The notes below the pieces were generated by a model. That model worked only from the letters and a program-made list of their open reading frames with translations, was not told the origin of the DNA and ran no database searches. Shown here one piece after another: positions 11,146-19,208 of a DNA stretch of 64,000 bases. Source of the stretch: Chelativorans sp. YIM 93263 (GTDB lineage Bacteria; Pseudomonadota; Alphaproteobacteria; Rhizobiales; Rhizobiaceae). Position numbers and translations under genes: made by a program. Where the stretch lies: NCBI RefSeq assembly GCF_028767125.1, contig NZ_JAKCWP010000005.1, forward strand, positions 124,001 to 188,000, given 5' to 3'. Every line of letters starts with the position of its first letter. Within the stretch, counting starts at the first letter, position 1.

Positions 11146-11451
11146 AAACGGTGCCGCTTTAACCACGCAGTTGCTCTGGTGGAGCGGATTGTGCTTCAGG
11201 TGCAGTCCACAATTTCCGCATTGATCCACCTTCCCTGACACGAGTGAGCGGGGCAAGCCTTGTCTAGCCGCCTCAGAGTCGCTATCTCCATATAGCCCGT
11301 TCCCCACGGGCAGTTGTTCGGTGACCGGGCCCCTCTGGCGAAAGTGGCGGCGCTTTCGTGATGTCGGCACCGCGAACTTTCCAGCCGCCTGGATTGGTTA
11401 CAACTCGACATGCAAAGCAGAACCGCTCGTCCCAGAGAGGCTGCGTCTGCA
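11146..11451. other. Leader region upstream of the DUF475 gene
   Basis: No gene. The 3' half has several potential hairpins, for example CGAAAG 11339-11344 with CTTTCG 11353-11358. Genes for some relatives of this transporter class are under manganese riboswitches, but I cannot match the conserved bases of that element, so I make no riboswitch call. Confidence 0.4.
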
Positions 11452-12507
11452 ATGGGCCCAGGTACATCTCTTCTGTCTTATTTTCGTTGGGCCTTCATTG
11501 TCACGGCGCTCGGCCTCGCTCTTGGTGCCGTGGTCGGCTGGCAAATGACCGGCACGATCGGCGGCACACTTACGATCTTCTTCATCTGCTGCGTCCTCGC
11601 GGTATTGGAGATATCGCTCTCTTTCGACAATGCGATAGTCAATGCAAACAAGCTCAAGGATATGCGCCCGGAATGGCAGCGCCGGTTCCTGACGTGGGGC
11701 ATCCTGATCGCCGTCTTCGGTATGCGGATCGTATTTCCGCTGCTGATTGTGGTGATCGCCGCGAAGGTCGGGCCATGGGAAGCAATCCATCTGGCTGCCA
11801 CCGAACCCGCGGAATATGCCCGCATCATGCATGAGGCGCATCTGCCGATCGCGGCCTTCGGCGGGACATTCCTGATGATGGTCGGTCTATCGTTCTTCTT
11901 CGATCACGAGAAGGACGTACACTGGGCGCGGTGGCTCGAGCGCCAGATGTCAAAGTACGCCAGCGTCCGCGGCATAGAGATCGCTTTCGTTCTGATCCTC
12001 ATCCTCCTCTTCTCACGCATGCTAGAAGGCGAAGCATCACGCGTGTTCCTGAACGCCGGGATCTGGGGACTTCTGACCTTCCTGCTCGTCGACGTTCTGG
12101 GCGCCCTTATCGACCGCGCGCAGGAGACGCTGCACACGGCGGCCAAAGGCGGCCTCGGCGCGTTCCTCTATCTCGAGGTCCTCGATGCCTCCTTCTCCTT
12201 TGATGGAGTGATTGGCGCTTTCGCGCTCACCCAGAACCTCTTTGTCATCGCAATCGGCTTGGGGATCGGCGCCATGTATGTTCGTTCGATGACCATTATG
12301 CTTGTCGAGAAGGGCACACTCACGCAGTACCGCTTTCTCGAGCACGGTGCCTTCTACGCCATCCTCATGCTATCCGTGATCATGTTTGCACAATCCGTGA
12401 TCCATATCCCGGAATTGATCACTGGCTTGGGCGGCGCGACTGTTATCGGGGCTTCCTTCTGGTCCTCCGTGCGGTGGAACAGAAAGCAAGAGATGAGCGA
12501 AGGGTAA
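11452..12507 (+). CDS. DUF475 (TerC-like) integral membrane protein
   Basis: A 351-residue polytopic inner-membrane protein with about eight or nine hydrophobic spans. The segment ISLSFDNAIVNANKL and the later VLDASFSFDGVIGAF show the paired acidic S-F-D/D-G motifs typical of DUF475 and TerC-related proteins, which are linked to metal-ion (manganese or calcium) handling or tellurite resistance. I chose ATG 11452 because the family usually begins shortly before the first YFR-x-SFIVT-like span; a longer frame starts at 11410 with no ribosome binding site. It converges on the sulfur operon with seven bases between stops. The transported ion is not determinable here. Confidence 0.82.
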   Translation: MGPGTSLLSYFRWAFIVTALGLALGAVVGWQMTGTIGGTLTIFFICCVLAVLEISLSFDNAIVNANKLKDMRPEWQRRFLTWGILIAVFGMRIVFPLLIVVIAAKVGPWEAIHLAATEPAEYARIMHEAHLPIAAFGGTFLMMVGLSFFFDHEKDVHWARWLERQMSKYASVRGIEIAFVLILILLFSRMLEGEASRVFLNAGIWGLLTFLLVDVLGALIDRAQETLHTAAKGGLGAFLYLEVLDASFSFDGVIGAFALTQNLFVIAIGLGIGAMYVRSMTIMLVEKGTLTQYRFLEHGAFYAILMLSVIMFAQSVIHIPELITGLGGATVIGASFWSSVRWNRKQEMSEG

Positions 12508-12514
12508 TTAAGCT

Positions 12515-13093
12515 TCACCCAAGCCGATGCTCGGCCGTAACTTCGAGGGCACGATCTTCGAACGGGGAAGAGCCGTCAACTGGCCGATGATCGGCAAGCA
12601 CCTTGTCACGCTTGCCGATCAGGCCCGCAATTTCGGCTTCATAAGCAATAAAAATGGCCGTTAGCCAGCGATTGACAAGGTAGGATGGCCGCGGCATCTG
12701 AATATCGAAGCGCGGCAAAAGGGCAATAGTACGCTCCGCGTCTAGCCAATCGTCGCCCACCACCCACTGGTTCACCGTGAACAGGCGCAGCAACCGCCCA
12801 TAGGCATCCACACCGATGGCGGCCAGATGGTGGATCGGCCCTTCGCGCCCTTCCGGCCGGAGGAAGCAGTGGAAATGGCCGTGCTCGGTCGCACCCTCCT
12901 CCGCCGGGTGACAATGATAGAACCATTGCGCTCCGCTTTGCGGATCGAATACGTCACCCGGCGGATAATGCTCCCACGCGGTGATCTCCGGTACGTCGCG
13001 AAACGTCTCCAAAAGGACGTTCAGGCCTGCTTTGGCGAGGACACTCTCGCAAAAGACGATCTCCTGCAGCGCCCTGTCCTTTTCCTGGCTCAC
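12515..13093 (-). CDS. Unknown histidine-rich protein at the end of the sulfur operon
   Basis: A 192-residue soluble protein without a signal peptide. The centre carries a striking cluster, FYHCHPAEEG followed by EHGHFHCF (about residues 57-78), that could bind a metal or be a catalytic cupin-like site. I do not recognise the family with certainty; it may correspond to an uncharacterised domain family (possibly DUF6969). Its ATG overlaps the stop of the Pro/Ala-rich protein (ATGA), placing it last in the rhodanese-YeeE transcript, so a role in sulfur metabolism is suggested by context alone. Confidence 0.75.
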   Translation of the reverse strand: MSQEKDRALQEIVFCESVLAKAGLNVLLETFRDVPEITAWEHYPPGDVFDPQSGAQWFYHCHPAEEGATEHGHFHCFLRPEGREGPIHHLAAIGVDAYGRLLRLFTVNQWVVGDDWLDAERTIALLPRFDIQMPRPSYLVNRWLTAIFIAYEAEIAGLIGKRDKVLADHRPVDGSSPFEDRALEVTAEHRLG

Positions 13094-13440
13094 CCGCCCG
13101 TCCCCCAGTCATCTGGCGGTGAGGCCGGTGGTGGTGGCGGAGGCGCAAGTTGCGTTTCATCCTCCTGGGTCGGCGGTGACGCGGGCGGCGGCGGAGGTGG
13201 CGCTTTTTTAGGCGCCGCTGCCGCACAGGGGGCGGCGGGAGCACAGGGGGCGGCGGGAGCACAAGGTGCGGACGCAGCCGCACCGGCAGCACAAGGGGCC
13301 GCTGCTGTGGAAGCACCGCCGGAAGCGGGTGATGCTTGCGGCGCGGCACGCGGAACCGGGTGATTGTAGTAGTCGACGGCAACAGCCGCAGTGGCCGTGG
13401 CGAGCGCTGCGCCGAAGAGAAGCGTGTTCCGTGCCGTCAT
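13090..13440 (-). CDS. Small membrane-anchored Ala/Pro-rich protein with four A-P-C motifs
   Basis: A 116-residue protein. Residues 5-22 form a signal peptide or anchor (LLFGAALATATAAVAV); the rest is Ala/Pro-rich and probably periplasmic. Cysteines 50, 60, 66 and 72 all sit in A-P-C tripeptides, the last three spaced exactly six residues apart. Two PPPPPPASPP copies follow, separated by an acidic linker (TQEDETQ). The start overlaps the YeeE stop (ATGA) and its stop overlaps the next start, so it is embedded in the operon. Biased composition makes homology hard to judge. The operon context suggests a thiol-bearing sulfur acceptor or tether; this is inference. Confidence 0.65.
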   Translation of the reverse strand: MTARNTLLFGAALATATAAVAVDYYNHPVPRAAPQASPASGGASTAAAPCAAGAAASAPCAPAAPCAPAAPCAAAAPKKAPPPPPPASPPTQEDETQLAPPPPPPASPPDDWGTGG

Positions 13441-14648
13441 TTCTTCGCAAATCCGTCGAGACCGAAGAAGGGACGCAGCCACACGCCAGCGATCGATCCG
13501 ACGAAGGCAGCAGCGAACCAGAGCCAGCCATGCAGGCTGCCCGAAGCGATGCCGCTGAAGAGAGCACCGATATTGCACCCGAAGGACAGTCGCGCGCCGT
13601 AACCCATCAGAATCCCGCCTATGGCTGCCGCCAGAAGAGAACCGATGGGAAGGCTGACCTTTGGCGCGAACTTCCCGGCAAGGCTTGCCGCGAGCGCAGC
13701 GCCCAGAATGACGCCGAAATTCATGACCGAAACCGTGTCGGCTAGGACGCTGGAACTCAACGCCTCCTGCGGACCCGGCCAATTCCAGAACGCCCAGCTT
13801 TCGACGGGAACGCCGACTGCTTGCGCGACCTTTGCACCCCAAAGGCCGAATCCAAAGGTAACCGACCAGGGGTGGCCTGCGACCAACAATGTTGCCACGT
13901 TCAACACAGCCAAAAGCAACCCTGCCCCCACCAGCGGCCACGGCCCATACAGCGCCCAACTCCAGCCAGGCCGCGCCGGGGCGGGTTCAGCTTCCAGGGC
14001 CCCATGCGCACGCCGCTCAATGAGAGCGGTGACGAGCGCGACGAATCCAAGGGCCGCCACCGTGGCCAACACCGCCGTGCCAACGCCCAACTCAGCACCA
14101 ATGCTGATTGGCGCAAGTGAGGGCAGATCCAGCCACCAGGGCAGATGCGCCGTTCCGATCAGGGCACCCAGAATGAAAAAGGCGAGTGTAACGAGCATGC
14201 GCGCCGAACCGCCGCCGACGGTGAACAGGGTGCCGGAGCCGCATCCGCCGCCGAGTTGCATGCCCAGCCCGAACATTGCCGCTCCGACAAGGACCGATAC
14301 GCCGACGGGCGCAGTGGCCCCGACGAGTTGCTCTCCGCCCAAATTCCCCGCAGCCAGGAGTGGGATCATCGCAAGCGCGGCAACCCCGATCATAAGCACC
14401 TGAGCGCGCATCGCGCGTCCGCGCTTTTCCACCACCATCCGACGCCAGCCGCCGGTGAAGCCGAATGAGCCGTGATAGAGTGTGGCCCCCAGTATACCGC
14501 CGAGAAGAAAAAGCGTGGCCTGGCGTAAATCGACCAGTGCGGCGATGGCAAGGAAGCCGAGCGCGAGCGCTCCACCGGCGACAAGCAACGGGGCGGCATC
14601 CATTTTCACCGGCGGAAGCGCGGGTCTTTCCAGAGAAATATCGCTCAT
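13437..14648 (-). CDS. YeeE/YedE-family sulfur compound (thiosulfate-type) transporter
   Basis: A 403-residue polytopic inner-membrane protein with about nine or ten hydrophobic spans in two homologous halves. Each half carries the conserved cysteine loop of the family: GGGCGSGTL in the first and SFGCNIGALFSGIASGS in the second, residues thought to relay thiosulfate through the pore. I start at the Met of MSDISLERP; an upstream Met 16 codons earlier is less well placed. It follows the periplasmic rhodanese gene and is coupled by overlapping codons to the A-P-C protein. The likely role is uptake of thiosulfate or a related sulfur species. The exact substrate is unknown. Confidence 0.9.
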   Translation of the reverse strand: MSDISLERPALPPVKMDAAPLLVAGGALALGFLAIAALVDLRQATLFLLGGILGATLYHGSFGFTGGWRRMVVEKRGRAMRAQVLMIGVAALAMIPLLAAGNLGGEQLVGATAPVGVSVLVGAAMFGLGMQLGGGCGSGTLFTVGGGSARMLVTLAFFILGALIGTAHLPWWLDLPSLAPISIGAELGVGTAVLATVAALGFVALVTALIERRAHGALEAEPAPARPGWSWALYGPWPLVGAGLLLAVLNVATLLVAGHPWSVTFGFGLWGAKVAQAVGVPVESWAFWNWPGPQEALSSSVLADTVSVMNFGVILGAALAASLAGKFAPKVSLPIGSLLAAAIGGILMGYGARLSFGCNIGALFSGIASGSLHGWLWFAAAFVGSIAGVWLRPFFGLDGFAKK

Positions 14649-14771
14649 TTTATGTGTCTCAACCGGCTGATCGATCACGCTCCCGTCGAAGAGCAAATGC
14701 CCGGGTGATGCCGGACAGTCGCACTTGCCTGCGTACCACGCAAGTTGGGTGTCGGACCGAAACCGCGGATA

Positions 14772-15686
14772 TTACGTGTCCGAATGGTTCTCGACCGGAC
14801 GGGAGGGATCCACCGTCCACTCCGACATCGAACCATCATACATGCTGGTGTTCCTGTTTCCGAACACCTCGCTTAGCCCGAACCAGGCGATCGATGCCCA
14901 ATGCCCGGTGTTGCAAAAGGTAATGTTCTCCTCATCCGCGCCAAGATTCACGGCTTCCGCCAGCGCGCTCACCGTCTCCGGACGGGCAAAGAGCGCGTAT
15001 TCGGCGCTATAGAGATCGCTGTGCTCGATATTTACGGCGCCTGGCAGCGTACCCTCGACGCGCACGACAGGGCTCTTGGATTGACCGTCGAATTGCTCCG
15101 CCGGGCGGCCGTCGACCAGAACAACACCGGAGTCGAGTGCAGCAACGACTTCGTCCGTGGTGGCCAAGAGCTGTTCCTGCAGCTCATAGGTAAACTCCGT
15201 CGGCTCCGGCTGGATCGGCTGCGCCGCACGCGCGCCTCCCGCCGCGTCGTACTGACGCCAGCCGCCGTCGAGGATCGAGACGGCGTCATGGCCGAGATAC
15301 TTGAAAGTCCAGTAGACCCGCGTAGCGCTGCCGAATTCGGTGGAGTCCGTACCCCACGGTACGATCACCACATGATCGCCATTGTCGATGCCAAGGCTGC
15401 CGATCAGTCCGGCAACATCGTCAACCGGCGGCAGCTTGCCTGGAACGCCGTCGATCTCCGTGCGCCAGCCTACTTCGCCATAGGGGGCGACCACAGCGCC
15501 CGCAATGTAGGGCTCATTGCCGAGATCGGTACCCTCGATATCATCACGGATATCGAGGACGACCAGCTTCTCGTTATCAGCGTTTTCCTGCAGCCATTCC
15601 ATGTCCACCAGCGGACGGACGTCCTGGGCATAGACAGGTGCGGCAAGACCAACCGCCACGGCAAGTGTTGTGGTGGCGATGCGCAT
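14772..15686 (-). CDS. Periplasmic two-domain rhodanese sulfurtransferase
   Basis: A 304-residue exported sulfurtransferase. A signal peptide ends near VYAQD (about residue 21). Two rhodanese modules follow; the C-terminal one carries the catalytic loop FCNTGHWAS with Cys258, while the first lacks an equivalent cysteine, as is usual for tandem rhodaneses. GAGGAG lies about eight bases before the chosen ATG, and the open frame extends upstream without a better start. It heads the operon with YeeE/YedE, so it probably moves sulfane sulfur in the periplasm before transport. A thiosulfate:cyanide or 3-mercaptopyruvate preference cannot be told from sequence. Confidence 0.9.
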   Translation of the reverse strand: MRIATTTLAVAVGLAAPVYAQDVRPLVDMEWLQENADNEKLVVLDIRDDIEGTDLGNEPYIAGAVVAPYGEVGWRTEIDGVPGKLPPVDDVAGLIGSLGIDNGDHVVIVPWGTDSTEFGSATRVYWTFKYLGHDAVSILDGGWRQYDAAGGARAAQPIQPEPTEFTYELQEQLLATTDEVVAALDSGVVLVDGRPAEQFDGQSKSPVVRVEGTLPGAVNIEHSDLYSAEYALFARPETVSALAEAVNLGADEENITFCNTGHWASIAWFGLSEVFGNRNTSMYDGSMSEWTVDPSRPVENHSDT

Positions 15687-15751
15687 GTCGAATACTCCTC
15701 GATGAGAATTTCCATCAGGATACCACCGCTTGCGCGCAGGATAAGCACATA

Positions 15752-15786
15752 TGTTCGTACTTGCGGGCCATCGGATAAAACGAACA
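15752..15786. promoter_or_regulatory. Inverted repeat upstream of the rhodanese operon
   Basis: TGTTCGT (15752-15758) and ACGAACA (15780-15786) form a perfect 7-bp inverted repeat with 21 bases between, located 66-100 bases before the rhodanese start and inside the only non-coding stretch available for that promoter. It may be an operator; no regulator gene is adjacent. Confidence 0.3.
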
Positions 15787-15888
15787 CCCCAAAATGCGCG
15801 CCCGTTTAGAATGCGGTACCAGAGTCCAGTCACCGCGAAATTCTTCAAGACATGCAGGACAATCCAGCCGCGCCGGGGCGGATCGCGC

Positions 15889-16647
15889 TCAAACTTCCTG
15901 ACGATAGTAGGCGTAGTCATAAACGCGCTTGAAGCCCGCCCGTTCGTAGAGAGAAACCGCCGGTGTGTTCTCAAGCAGGACTTGCAGCCACATAGTCCTC
16001 GAGCCGGACGCGGCAGCATGGTCGAGCAAGCCAGAGAGAAAGCGCTTTCCCACCCCGGTCCCACGCGCATCAGGAGAGACGAGCATGTTCATCAAGGCGC
16101 AGTAGCTGCCATCATACCAGAGGAGCGTGCCGCCAAGCTCCTTGCCGTCTTCCCGCCACGCCAGCCGCTCCGCATCGTCCGGCAGCATGTCGAGTATCTT
16201 GCGCAGAGTCTTCGCCTTCTCGGGCTCGAGTGCTCGTTTGCCAAGCTGAAAGTCGAGCCAGTGGTCGCGATCCACCTTGACGAGCATATCAGGGCTTTCC
16301 AGCGTCCGATCCTCCAAGGAACGGTCCAGGACAGCGCATGAGCGGAAGAGATGCCATCCCGCCTCGTCAAGTTCCCGCTCAAACTCCGGCCAAAGCTGCG
16401 GCACCCGGATTACGGGCGCGATGCCATGTTCTCTGGAGAAGGAATGCGTCTCCTTGACCAACCACTCCAGATCGAACCGAGCGGGATCGTGAACCGTAAC
16501 GCTTGAATTGCGAAAGTTCAGCCCGCCAGCTGCGCGGAAAACACAGCCTTTCCGGCGCTCTTCAACAAAGGCCGGAAAAACCTCCATTCCCATGCGCTCC
16601 AGTTCGAGCCAGTACGGTTTTTCGGAGGAGCTTTCTTTCGCAATCAC
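15889..16647 (-). CDS. GNAT-family N-acetyltransferase
   Basis: A 252-residue protein with a C-terminal GNAT fold: the acetyl-CoA loop reads VSPDARGTGVGKRFL and the terminal motif NTPAVSLYERAGF. The N-terminal ~100 residues are a second, divergent region. I chose GTG 16647 because it overlaps the stop of the PrpD gene (GTGA) and AGGGAA lies upstream; a Met 18 codons later is possible. It is last in the seven-gene TctCBA/lyase operon, so it may acetylate an amino product or intermediate, but no acceptor can be named. Confidence 0.82.
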   Translation of the reverse strand: MIAKESSSEKPYWLELERMGMEVFPAFVEERRKGCVFRAAGGLNFRNSSVTVHDPARFDLEWLVKETHSFSREHGIAPVIRVPQLWPEFERELDEAGWHLFRSCAVLDRSLEDRTLESPDMLVKVDRDHWLDFQLGKRALEPEKAKTLRKILDMLPDDAERLAWREDGKELGGTLLWYDGSYCALMNMLVSPDARGTGVGKRFLSGLLDHAAASGSRTMWLQVLLENTPAVSLYERAGFKRVYDYAYYRQEV

Positions 16648-18017
16648 GCTTCTATTCCCTGTTTGGAAGCCGCCGCGGCAAGCAGCGATGCAACATCCGC
16701 TTCCCTTACGGGTGATGCCCAATCGTCTTCAGCCAGCCTCCCGACGAATTCACGAACGGCAACGCGCTGAGCGGGCGATTGCTTATAGGCGGCAGCATCG
16801 AAACGCTCCTCCATTTCCTGCGCGGAGAGCGGCTGTTCCGCGTCACCCCGTCGCCCCTCATGCGCGATTTCGAACGTCTCACCATTGGAAAAGCTGATGG
16901 CGACATGGCAGGCGCGTTCGGCGGGAAAACGCGCGGTGAGCGCGTCATCAGCCACGACATTCACCCGAGCAGCTAGGGCACGGATGTCCTCGCCCCCAAG
17001 TACCTCCGGCTTCAGAACGGAGAGATCGAGCCGCCCGGCCACGATCAGAAGGGCAACGCAGAACGTGGTTGAGAAACGCGCCTGCGCTATGGTTTCGGGT
17101 TCTGTGATGCCGGCAACCCGCTTTGTCGCCTCGAAGGAGCGGATGGTCACGGATTGGATCGTGTCAGGTCTGATATTCCGGTCTCGGACCAAAAGCGCGA
17201 CTGCATCGAGGATATGGTGTATCTGACCGCAGACCGGCCAGAACTTCATGGTGGCGGTCGCCAGAGCGGTCTCATCCGGCACGGCCGGCGGCACAAGCTT
17301 AGCGCGATCCGCCTGTAGGCCTGCAGAGGCGGCCATGCCCCTTTCTCCTTCCAGGATGCGGGTTGCACCGGGAATACCTTCCGATGCCAGAGAAGCAGCG
17401 AAAAGCCCGTTACGCACGGCATACCCGATGTGGGCGGCTTTGGCTTCCTCAGCGCCATCATCGAGAATCTGCCACAACCCGGCGGCCTGTGTGCCCGCAT
17501 GGCCGAAAGCCCACATCAGTTGTTCGACAGAGAGGCCCATCATCTTTCCGGCCGCGGCCGCCGCACCGAAACACCCTGCCGTCGCGCTCGAATGATAACG
17601 CTTGTAATGCTCGGGCCCGAGGGCGGCACCGGTGCGGACCGCACACTCGTAGCCTACGGTGATGGCGGTCAGGATTTCACCGATAGTGCTTTCCCTTCCC
17701 GGCTGCAGCATCGGAAAGATGGCTGGCATCACCACGACGCCCGGATGCAGCATGGCGAGCCGGTGACCGTCATCGATCTCCTCGATGTGGGAAAGCGCCG
17801 CCAGAAGCCACGCCGCTTCGGGAAGCGGCAGCGTATCCGCTCCCGAAAGTCTCCGCACTGCGCCACAATAGCGCTCGGACAGCGGACTTGCAGCGCCCGC
17901 ATACAGCGCGCCAAACCAGTCGAGGACGGCGGATGCAGCCCTTGCGCGAACCGCCGCGGCCTGTGCCTCGGCGGATTCACCGCTGCTCCATTCTGCAAGT
18001 GGCCGCAGCCATTCCAT
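16644..18017 (-). CDS. MmgE/PrpD-family protein (candidate epimerase/dehydratase)
   Basis: A 457-residue MmgE/PrpD-fold enzyme. Hallmarks include the DWFGALYAG opening region, HPGVVVMPAIFPML, GYECAVRTG, YHSSATAGCFGAAAAAG and KFWPVCGQIHHILDA. Known members include 2-methylcitrate dehydratase, cis-aconitate decarboxylase and iminodisuccinate epimerase, so the family alone does not give the reaction. The start five bases after the M20 stop is supported by operon spacing. The 2-methylcitrate role is unlikely because prpB and prpC are absent. Beside a fumarate-forming-type lyase and a tricarboxylate-type importer, the epimerase option is attractive. Confidence 0.85.
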   Translation of the reverse strand: MEWLRPLAEWSSGESAEAQAAAVRARAASAVLDWFGALYAGAASPLSERYCGAVRRLSGADTLPLPEAAWLLAALSHIEEIDDGHRLAMLHPGVVVMPAIFPMLQPGRESTIGEILTAITVGYECAVRTGAALGPEHYKRYHSSATAGCFGAAAAAGKMMGLSVEQLMWAFGHAGTQAAGLWQILDDGAEEAKAAHIGYAVRNGLFAASLASEGIPGATRILEGERGMAASAGLQADRAKLVPPAVPDETALATATMKFWPVCGQIHHILDAVALLVRDRNIRPDTIQSVTIRSFEATKRVAGITEPETIAQARFSTTFCVALLIVAGRLDLSVLKPEVLGGEDIRALAARVNVVADDALTARFPAERACHVAISFSNGETFEIAHEGRRGDAEQPLSAQEMEERFDAAAYKQSPAQRVAVREFVGRLAEDDWASPVREADVASLLAAAASKQGIEA

Positions 18018-18022
18018 TGCGC

Positions 18023-19201
18023 TTAAGCGCTCGTTCCGCGCTTGAGCGCGGTTTTGGCGACATTGACCCACCACGCCGCACCGGGAGCGAGGATCTTGTC
18101 GTTGAACGTGTAAGTCGGGCTGTGCAGCATGCACCCACCTTCAGTCGAGCCAGCGCCCACCCAGAGATAGCAGCCGGGCTTCTTCTGGAGCATGAAAGCG
18201 AAGTCCTCCGATGCCATCGAGGGTGGCAGCGTGTCAGACACCTTGTCCTCACCTGCGACAGCTTTGGCCGCTGAGAGCGCGATTTCGGTCTCGCGCTCGG
18301 TGTTCACCGTCGATGGGTACCGGCGCATGTAGTCGAGATCCACGGAAATGCCGAAGCTTCTCGCCACACCCTGGCATATCTCGCTCATCTGCTGCTCGAT
18401 CAGATCCTGCACCTTTGAAGTGAAATGACGCGTGCAGCCGCGCATGATCACTTCCGAGGGGAGCACATTCCAGGCATCGCCGCCATGGATCTGCGTAACA
18501 GAGACAACGCCGGTGTCCAATGGATCGACCGAACGTGCGATAATGGATTGCAATTGGCTTTGAATATTGGCCGCCGCAAGCAGCAGATCCTTGCCAAGGT
18601 GCGGCATGGCGGCATGGGCGCCCTGCCCTGTGATCTTTATCTCAAAGACGTCGAAGGCTGCCATCTGCGGGCCCACCCGTCCGGCAAAGCTGCCTTCCTC
18701 CAGTCCCGGCCAGTTGTGAAGTCCATAAACCTCCTGGACGGGAAACTGCTCGAACAGCCCATCCTTGATCATGGCGTCGGCGCCGGCCTCGCCCTCCTCA
18801 GCCGGCTGGAAGATGAAGTGGAGCGTGCCCTGAAAATCACGGCTCTCCGCGAAATAGCGCGCAGCCGCCAAGAGCATGGTCATATGCCCGTCATGGCCGC
18901 AGGCGTGCATCTTGCCGGAGTTCTTGGAGGCGAAAGGCAGATTGGTCTGCTCCAGAATGGGCAGGGCGTCCATGTCGGCCCTCAATCCGACCGACGGTCC
19001 TTCTCCATTGCTGATCGTAGCGACCACGCCGGTTCCGCCAAGGCCACGCACCGGCTCGTAACCGAAACTTTTCAGCTTCTCCGCGACGAAATCGGAGGTC
19101 CAGTGCTCCTCGAAGGCAAGCTCGGGATTCTGATGAAGCTCCTGGCGCCACTCTTTCAGGTCCGCCTCGATGCTCTGGAAATAATCTCGTATCGTGTTCA
19201 T
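18023..19201 (-). CDS. M20-family metallo-amidohydrolase
   Basis: A 392-residue peptidase-family M20D enzyme, the class including hippurate hydrolase, N-acyl amino acid and IAA-amino acid hydrolases. The metal-binding landmarks are present: VGLRADMDALPI, MHACGHDGHMTMLL, FQPAEEGEAGAD with the catalytic Glu pair, and the C-terminal MASEDFAFMLQ. There is no signal peptide, so it is cytoplasmic. It sits seven bases from the lyase stop and five from the PrpD start. It probably frees an amino acid from an N-acyl or amide substrate imported by the Tct system. The acyl specificity is not readable. Confidence 0.9.
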   Translation of the reverse strand: MNTIRDYFQSIEADLKEWRQELHQNPELAFEEHWTSDFVAEKLKSFGYEPVRGLGGTGVVATISNGEGPSVGLRADMDALPILEQTNLPFASKNSGKMHACGHDGHMTMLLAAARYFAESRDFQGTLHFIFQPAEEGEAGADAMIKDGLFEQFPVQEVYGLHNWPGLEEGSFAGRVGPQMAAFDVFEIKITGQGAHAAMPHLGKDLLLAAANIQSQLQSIIARSVDPLDTGVVSVTQIHGGDAWNVLPSEVIMRGCTRHFTSKVQDLIEQQMSEICQGVARSFGISVDLDYMRRYPSTVNTERETEIALSAAKAVAGEDKVSDTLPPSMASEDFAFMLQKKPGCYLWVGAGSTEGGCMLHSPTYTFNDKILAPGAAWWVNVAKTALKRGTSA

Positions 19202-19208
19202 GATTTTC

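Noticed and set aside
11146-11451. A manganese (yybP-ykoY) riboswitch before the DUF475 gene
   Set aside because: Hairpins exist but I could not find the conserved internal-loop bases; position alone is not enough.
16644-18017. 2-methylcitrate dehydratase (prpD) for the MmgE/PrpD protein
   Set aside because: No prpB/prpC or propionate genes nearby; operon partners are a Tct importer, a lyase and an amidohydrolase.
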